Shown: one piece after another, positions 60,055 through 64,000 of the stretch | How the letters are laid out: each line of letters begins with the position of its first letter | How positions within the stretch are numbered: position 1 is the stretch's first letter | NCBI GenBank assembly: GCA_000720535.1 | Contig: JOAZ01000023.1 | Location: 124,001 to 188,000 of the forward strand | Direction: 5' to 3' | Source of the DNA: Streptomyces halstedii | Lineage (GTDB): Bacteria; Actinomycetota; Actinomycetes; Streptomycetales; Streptomycetaceae | DNA: 64,000 bases | The notes under the pieces: model-generated | What the model saw: only the letters and a program-made list of their open reading frames with translations | Databases searched by the model: none | What the model was told of the DNA's origin: nothing | Made by a program: the position numbers and the translations under genes

Positions 60055-62026
60055 ATGAAGTTCACCGACGGCTTCTGGCTCATGCGTGAGGGCGTCCGCG
60101 CCTCCTACGCGACCGAGATCCGCGATCTGCGGGTCGAGGAGAGCCGGTTCACCGCGTACGCCGCCGTCAAACGGGTGGCCGCCCGCGGCGACACCCTCAA
60201 CACCCCGCTGATCACCGTCGAATGCTTCTCACCGGCCGAGGGCGTCATCGGCGTACGCGCCACCCATCACGCCGGAAAGGCCCGGCGCGGCCCCGACTTC
60301 ACCCTCTTCCCGGACCCCCCGGACCAGGGCGCGACACCCGCGGCCACCCGCCGGGACGGGCCGGTCACCGAACTCACCAGCGGCCCCCTCACCGTGCGCG
60401 CGGACGGCGACGGGCCCTGGGGCCTCACCTTCCTCGACCAGGACGGGCGGCGCCTGACCGCCGCCGGTCCCAAGGGCACGGCGTTCGCCACCACCCCCGA
60501 CGGCGCGCACCACATGATCGCCCAACTCGCCCTGGACGTAGGGGAGAACATCTACGGCCTCGGTGAGCGCTTCACGCCGTACGTCAAGAACGGCCAGACG
60601 GTGGACATCTGGCAGGCGGACGGCGGCACCAGCAGTGAACAGGCGTACAAGAACATCCCGTTCTACCTGTCGTCCAGGGGCTACGGGGTCTTCGTCAACC
60701 ATCCCGGCAAGGTCTCCTTCGAGGTCGGGTCGGAGGCGGTGGGCCAGGTCCAGTTCAGCGTCGAGGACCAGTCGTTGGAGTACTTCTCGACTGTTTCTGG
60801 ATGCGCGAGTACCAGTGGTCCGACTTCCTCTGGGACCCCGAGGTCTTCCCCGACCCGGAGGGCATGCTGGCCCGCCTCAAGGAACGCGGACTGCGCGTCA
60901 GCATGTGGATCAACCCGTACATCGCCCAGAAGTCCGCCCTCTTCGCGGAGGGCGCCGAACGCGGCTACCTGGTGCGGCGCGCGAACGGCGACGTCTGGCA
61001 GTGGGACCTGTGGCAGCCTGGTATGGCCCTGGTCGACTTCACGAACCCCGAGGCCGCCGCCTGGTACGAGGACAAGCTGCGGCTGCTGCTCGACCAGGGT
61101 GTCGACTGCTTCAAGACCGACTTCGGCGAGCGCGTCCCCACCGACGTCGTCTGGCACGACGGCTCGGACCCCGAACGGATGCACAACTACTACGCGCAGC
61201 TCTACAACAAGGCCGTCTTCGACCTGCTGGAGCGGGAACGGGGCGCCGGAGAGGCCGTCCTGTTCGCCCGCTCCGCGACCGCCGGCGGCCAGCAGTACCC
61301 GGTGCACTGGGGAGGCGACTGCTTCGCCTCCTTCACCGCCATGGCCGAGTCGCTGCGCGGCGGGCTCTCCCTGTCGCTGTCCGGCTTCGGCTTCTGGAGC
61401 CACGACATCGGCGGCTTCGAGGGCACCCCCGACCCGGCCGTCTTCAAGCGGTGGCTCGCCTTCGGCCTGCTCTGCCCTACCTGTACGGGGTTGCCGCCGA
61501 GGCCCACCGCACGGGCGTCCCGATGATGCGCCCCATGCTGGTGGAGTTCCCCGGCGACCCGGCCACCCGCACCCTGGACCGGCAGTACATGCTCGGCCCC
61601 GATCTGCTGGTCGCCCCGGTCTTCACCGAGGACGGCGAGGTCGAGTACTACGTCCCCGAGGGCACCTGGACCTCGCTGCTCACCGGCGAGAGCGTCACCG
61701 GCCCCGCCTGGCGGCACGAGACCCACGGCTTCGACAGCCTGCCGGTGCTGGTGCGGGACGGCGCCGTCCTGCCCTGGGGCGCCGACGAGGGGCGTCCGGA
61801 CGGCGACTGGCTGGACGGACTCACCCTGCGGGTCTTCGGGCCGTCCGCCGCCGGGCGCACCGTCACGGTGCCGGACCTCACCGGGGCCACGGCGGCCACG
61901 TTCCACGTCGTACGGGACGCGGCCGGGGCGCGCGTCACGGCGGAGGGCACCACGCGCCCGTACCGCGTGTGCGTGGAGGAGACCGGAGCGACGGGGGAGG
62001 GTGCGGGCCGGGTGACCGTGCCCTGA
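60055..62026 (+). pseudogene. GH31 alpha-xylosidase, disrupted by two internal deletions
   Basis: Starts at ATG 60055 with GAGGAG. The frame reads the GH31 N-terminus (GLGERFTPYVKNGQTVDIW) up to SLEYF near 60788, then jumps to a second frame at DCFWMREYQW (about 60795), skipping the expected segment of about 60 residues; near 61475 the frame FGLLC jumps to a third frame at LPYLYGVAAEAHRTG, skipping about 36 residues. Nucleophile (KTDFGER) and acid/base (WGGDC) are retained, but the protein cannot be made as one chain. Full-length YicI-like homologues are about 760 residues. Confidence 0.85.
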
Positions 62027-62027
62027 A

Positions 62028-62077
62028 CCGGGCCGGAGCCCGGACGGCCCGCCGCCGGCCCCGGTCCGGCGGACCGG
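62028..62077. terminator. Two hairpins between convergent genes
   Basis: CCGGGC-cgga-GCCCGG (62028-62043) and CCGGTCC-ggc-GGACCGG (62061-62077) follow the GH31 stop; bidirectional termination is likely. Confidence 0.55.
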
Positions 62078-62138
62078 AGGCGCCGCCACCCGCGGCCCGC
62101 CCCCGTTCCGCCACCTCCCCGGGGACGGCGGGGCCTCC

Positions 62139-64000
62139 TCACGGACCCTCGACGACCGGGACCACCACCCTGTCCGGTGTCCGCCCGCCGGGGTGCGCCT
62201 CCGGGCTCCCCGGCCGGGCGAACTGCGTGCGGTACAACTGCGCGTAGCGTCCCCCGGCGGCCAGCAGTTCGTCGTGGGTGCCCCGTTCGGCGATCCGTCC
62301 CGCCTCGACCACCAGGATCAGATCGGCCGCCCGCACGGTGGACAGCCGGTGCGCGATCACCACGGCGGTGCGGCCCTCCAGCGCCTCCGCCAGGGCCTCC
62401 TGCACCGCCGCCTCCGAGGTGGAGTCCAGGTGCGCGGTCGCCTCGTCCAGGATGACCACCCGCTGACGGGCCAGCAGCAGCCGTGCGATGGTGAGCCGTT
62501 GGCGTTCCCCGCCGGAGAGGCGGTAGCCCCGCTCGCCCACGACCGTGTCCAGACCGTCCGGCAGGGACGCCACCAGCCCGTCCAGCCGGGAGCGGCGCAG
62601 CGCGTCCCAGATGTCGTCCTCGGTGGCACCGGGCCGGGCGAGCAGGAGGTTGGCCCGCACCGACTCGTGGAAGAGGTGCCCGTCCTGGGTGACCATGCCG
62701 AGGGTCTCGCGGACCGAGTCCGCCCTCAGGTCGCGTACGTCCACCCCGTTCAGCCGGACGGCGCCGGTGTCCGGGTCGTACAGCCGGGGGATGAGCTGCG
62801 CGATGGTCGACTTGCCCGCGCCGGAGGAGCCGACGAGGGCGACCGTGCGGCCGGGCGCGGCGGTGAACGAGACGTCGTGGAGCACGCGGTCGCCGCCCCG
62901 CCGGTCGAGGGTCGCGACCTCCTCCAGCGAGGCCAGGGAGACCTTGTCGGCGGACGGGTAGCCGAAGGAGACCCCGTCGAACTCCACGGACACCGGCCCG
63001 TCCGGGATCCGCCGGGCGTCGGGCCTCTCCTCGATCAGAGGCTTCAGGTCGAGGATCTCGAAGACCCGCTCGAAGCTGACGAGCGCGCTCATCACCTCGA
63101 CCCGCGCGCCCGCCAGGGCCGTCAGCGGCGCGTAGAGACGGGTCAGGAGCAGGGCCAGGGCGACGACCGCGCCCGGCTCCAGGCCGCCGCGCAGCGCGTA
63201 GTGGCCGCCGAGCCCGTAGACCAGCGCGAGCGCCAGCGCGGAGACCAGGGTGAGCGCCGTGACGAACGTGGACTGGAGCATCGCCGTACGGACGCCGATG
63301 TCCCGTACCCGGCCCGCGCGGGCGGCGAAGGCGGCGGACTCCTCGGCGGGACGCCCGAACAGCTTGACCAGGGTCGCGCCGGGCGCCGAGAAGCGCTCCG
63401 TCATCCGCGTGCCCATGCTCGCGTTGTGCCCGGCGGCCTCGCGTTGCAGCGCCGCCATCCGGGAGCCCAGCCGCCGCGCGGGGAGCACGAACACCGGCAG
63501 CAGCACCAGGGCGAGCAGGGTGATCTGCCAGGAGAGGGTGAGCATCACGGCGAGGGTCAGCAGCAGGGTGACGAGGTTCGACACGACCCCGGAGAGCGTG
63601 TTGCTGAACGCCCGCTGGGCGCCGATCACGTCGTTGTTGAGGCGGCTGACCAGCGCACCCGTCCGGGTACGGGTGAAGAAGGCGACCGGCATGCGCTGGA
63701 CGTGGTCGAACACCGCGGTCCGCAGGTCGAGGATCAGCCCCTCGCCCAGGGTGGCCGACAGCCACCGGGTGAGCAGGGCGAGGGCCGCCTCGGCGACGGC
63801 GATGAGGGCGATCAGCAGGGCGAGCCGGGTGACCGTACCGGTGTCGTCGCCGTCCACGATCGCGTCCACGACCCGGCCCGCCAGGACCGGTGTGGCCACC
63901 GCGAGCAGGGCGGTGACCACACTGAGCAGCAGGAACCGGAGGATTTTCCTCCGGTGCGGCCGGGCGAAGGACCCGATGCGGCGCAGGGTCGCCCGGGAGA
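62139..64000 (-). CDS. ABC multidrug exporter half-transporter (5' partial)
   Basis: Runs off the window edge; about 620 residues visible. Six-helix exporter domain followed by the ATPase: Walker A GSSGAGKST, signature LSGGERQR, Walker B VVILDEATAHLD and H-loop IAHRLS. The frame continues upstream (HRRKILRFLLLS) without a stop. MsbA/LmrA-type; substrate unknown. Likely paired with an adjacent half-transporter beyond 64 kb. Confidence 0.9.
   Translation of the reverse strand, partial: SRATLRRIGSFARPHRRKILRFLLLSVVTALLAVATPVLAGRVVDAIVDGDDTGTVTRLALLIALIAVAEAALALLTRWLSATLGEGLILDLRTAVFDHVQRMPVAFFTRTRTGALVSRLNNDVIGAQRAFSNTLSGVVSNLVTLLLTLAVMLTLSWQITLLALVLLPVFVLPARRLGSRMAALQREAAGHNASMGTRMTERFSAPGATLVKLFGRPAEESAAFAARAGRVRDIGVRTAMLQSTFVTALTLVSALALALVYGLGGHYALRGGLEPGAVVALALLLTRLYAPLTALAGARVEVMSALVSFERVFEILDLKPLIEERPDARRIPDGPVSVEFDGVSFGYPSADKVSLASLEEVATLDRRGGDRVLHDVSFTAAPGRTVALVGSSGAGKSTIAQLIPRLYDPDTGAVRLNGVDVRDLRADSVRETLGMVTQDGHLFHESVRANLLLARPGATEDDIWDALRRSRLDGLVASLPDGLDTVVGERGYRLSGGERQRLTIARLLLARQRVVILDEATAHLDSTSEAAVQEALAEALEGRTAVVIAHRLSTVRAADLILVVEAGRIAERGTHDELLAAGGRYAQLYRTQFARPGSPEAHPGGRTPDRVVVPVVEGP

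Noticed and set aside
57099..60083. 994-aa minus-strand open frame
   Set aside because: Antisense to GH3, Gly/Val/Asp-rich shadow composition.
1..64000. tRNA, rRNA, riboswitch
   Set aside because: None with convincing structure was found by eye; a covariance-model search would be needed to exclude small RNAs.

Overview
The window is very GC-rich, has strong third-position GC bias, uses GTG starts and 4-nt start/stop overlaps freely, and carries Streptomyces hallmarks: DasR-type dre operators, rare TTA (bldA-dependent) codons, two DUF574-type methyltransferases, a class F-like sortase and an FxSxx/VMAP-type conflict locus. It is almost certainly a Streptomyces (or very close relative) chromosome segment. 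No rRNA, tRNA, CRISPR array or intact insertion sequence was seen.

Layout. 0-2.3 kb: end of a ribose operon (rbsB partial, rbsK, rbsD). 2.4-4.2 kb: secreted GH18 chitinase behind tandem dre sites, ending in a strong hairpin. 4.3-6.0 kb: secreted amidase. 6.2-12.9 kb: a six-gene operon-like cluster headed by a perfect-core dre palindrome, encoding a NodS-like methyltransferase with a degenerate PIG-L-like N-terminus, a cytoplasmic NagZ-like GH3 enzyme, a DUF1796 protein, a PIG-L deacetylase and an ABC-2 exporter whose ATPase carries a TTA codon; it reads as an uncharacterised amino-sugar pathway under GlcNAc/DasR control. A MerR regulator follows. 14.3-24.2 kb: a GT-C-like membrane protein, a sortase with a putative anchored substrate, a two-component system, a septum-formation-type lipoprotein, a small lipoprotein and two methyltransferases. 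24.2-32.6 kb: accessory island with IS5-family fragments, a helical-repeat protein, frameshifted and fragmentary genes, and a membrane STAND NTPase with 14 WD40 repeats. 32.6-36 kb: HxlR/DoxX pair and an ECF sigma/CU044_5270-type pair.

36.2-62 kb: a LacI regulator (36.2 kb) shares its operator TCGAAGCGCTTCGA with a divergent sugar locus 20 kb away (48.8-62.0 kb). That locus has a solute-binding protein, two permeases, GH42, GH95, GH3 and GH31, which is the activity set needed for fucosylated xyloglucan oligosaccharides. The GH31 gene is broken by two out-of-frame internal deletions. Between regulator and locus lies the most striking system (37.4-48.8 kb): EAD-VMAP, MoxR ATPase, a 1457-aa vWA-like(SAV_2336)-NB-ARC-TPR protein, an alpha/beta hydrolase, a caspase-like protease with its own EAD-like tail, a small FxSxx-like peptide and a HExxH-type putative peptide hydroxylase. 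The first three genes all contain TTA codons, so an immunity or programmed-death module appears to be placed under developmental (bldA) translational control. The window ends inside an ABC multidrug exporter gene.
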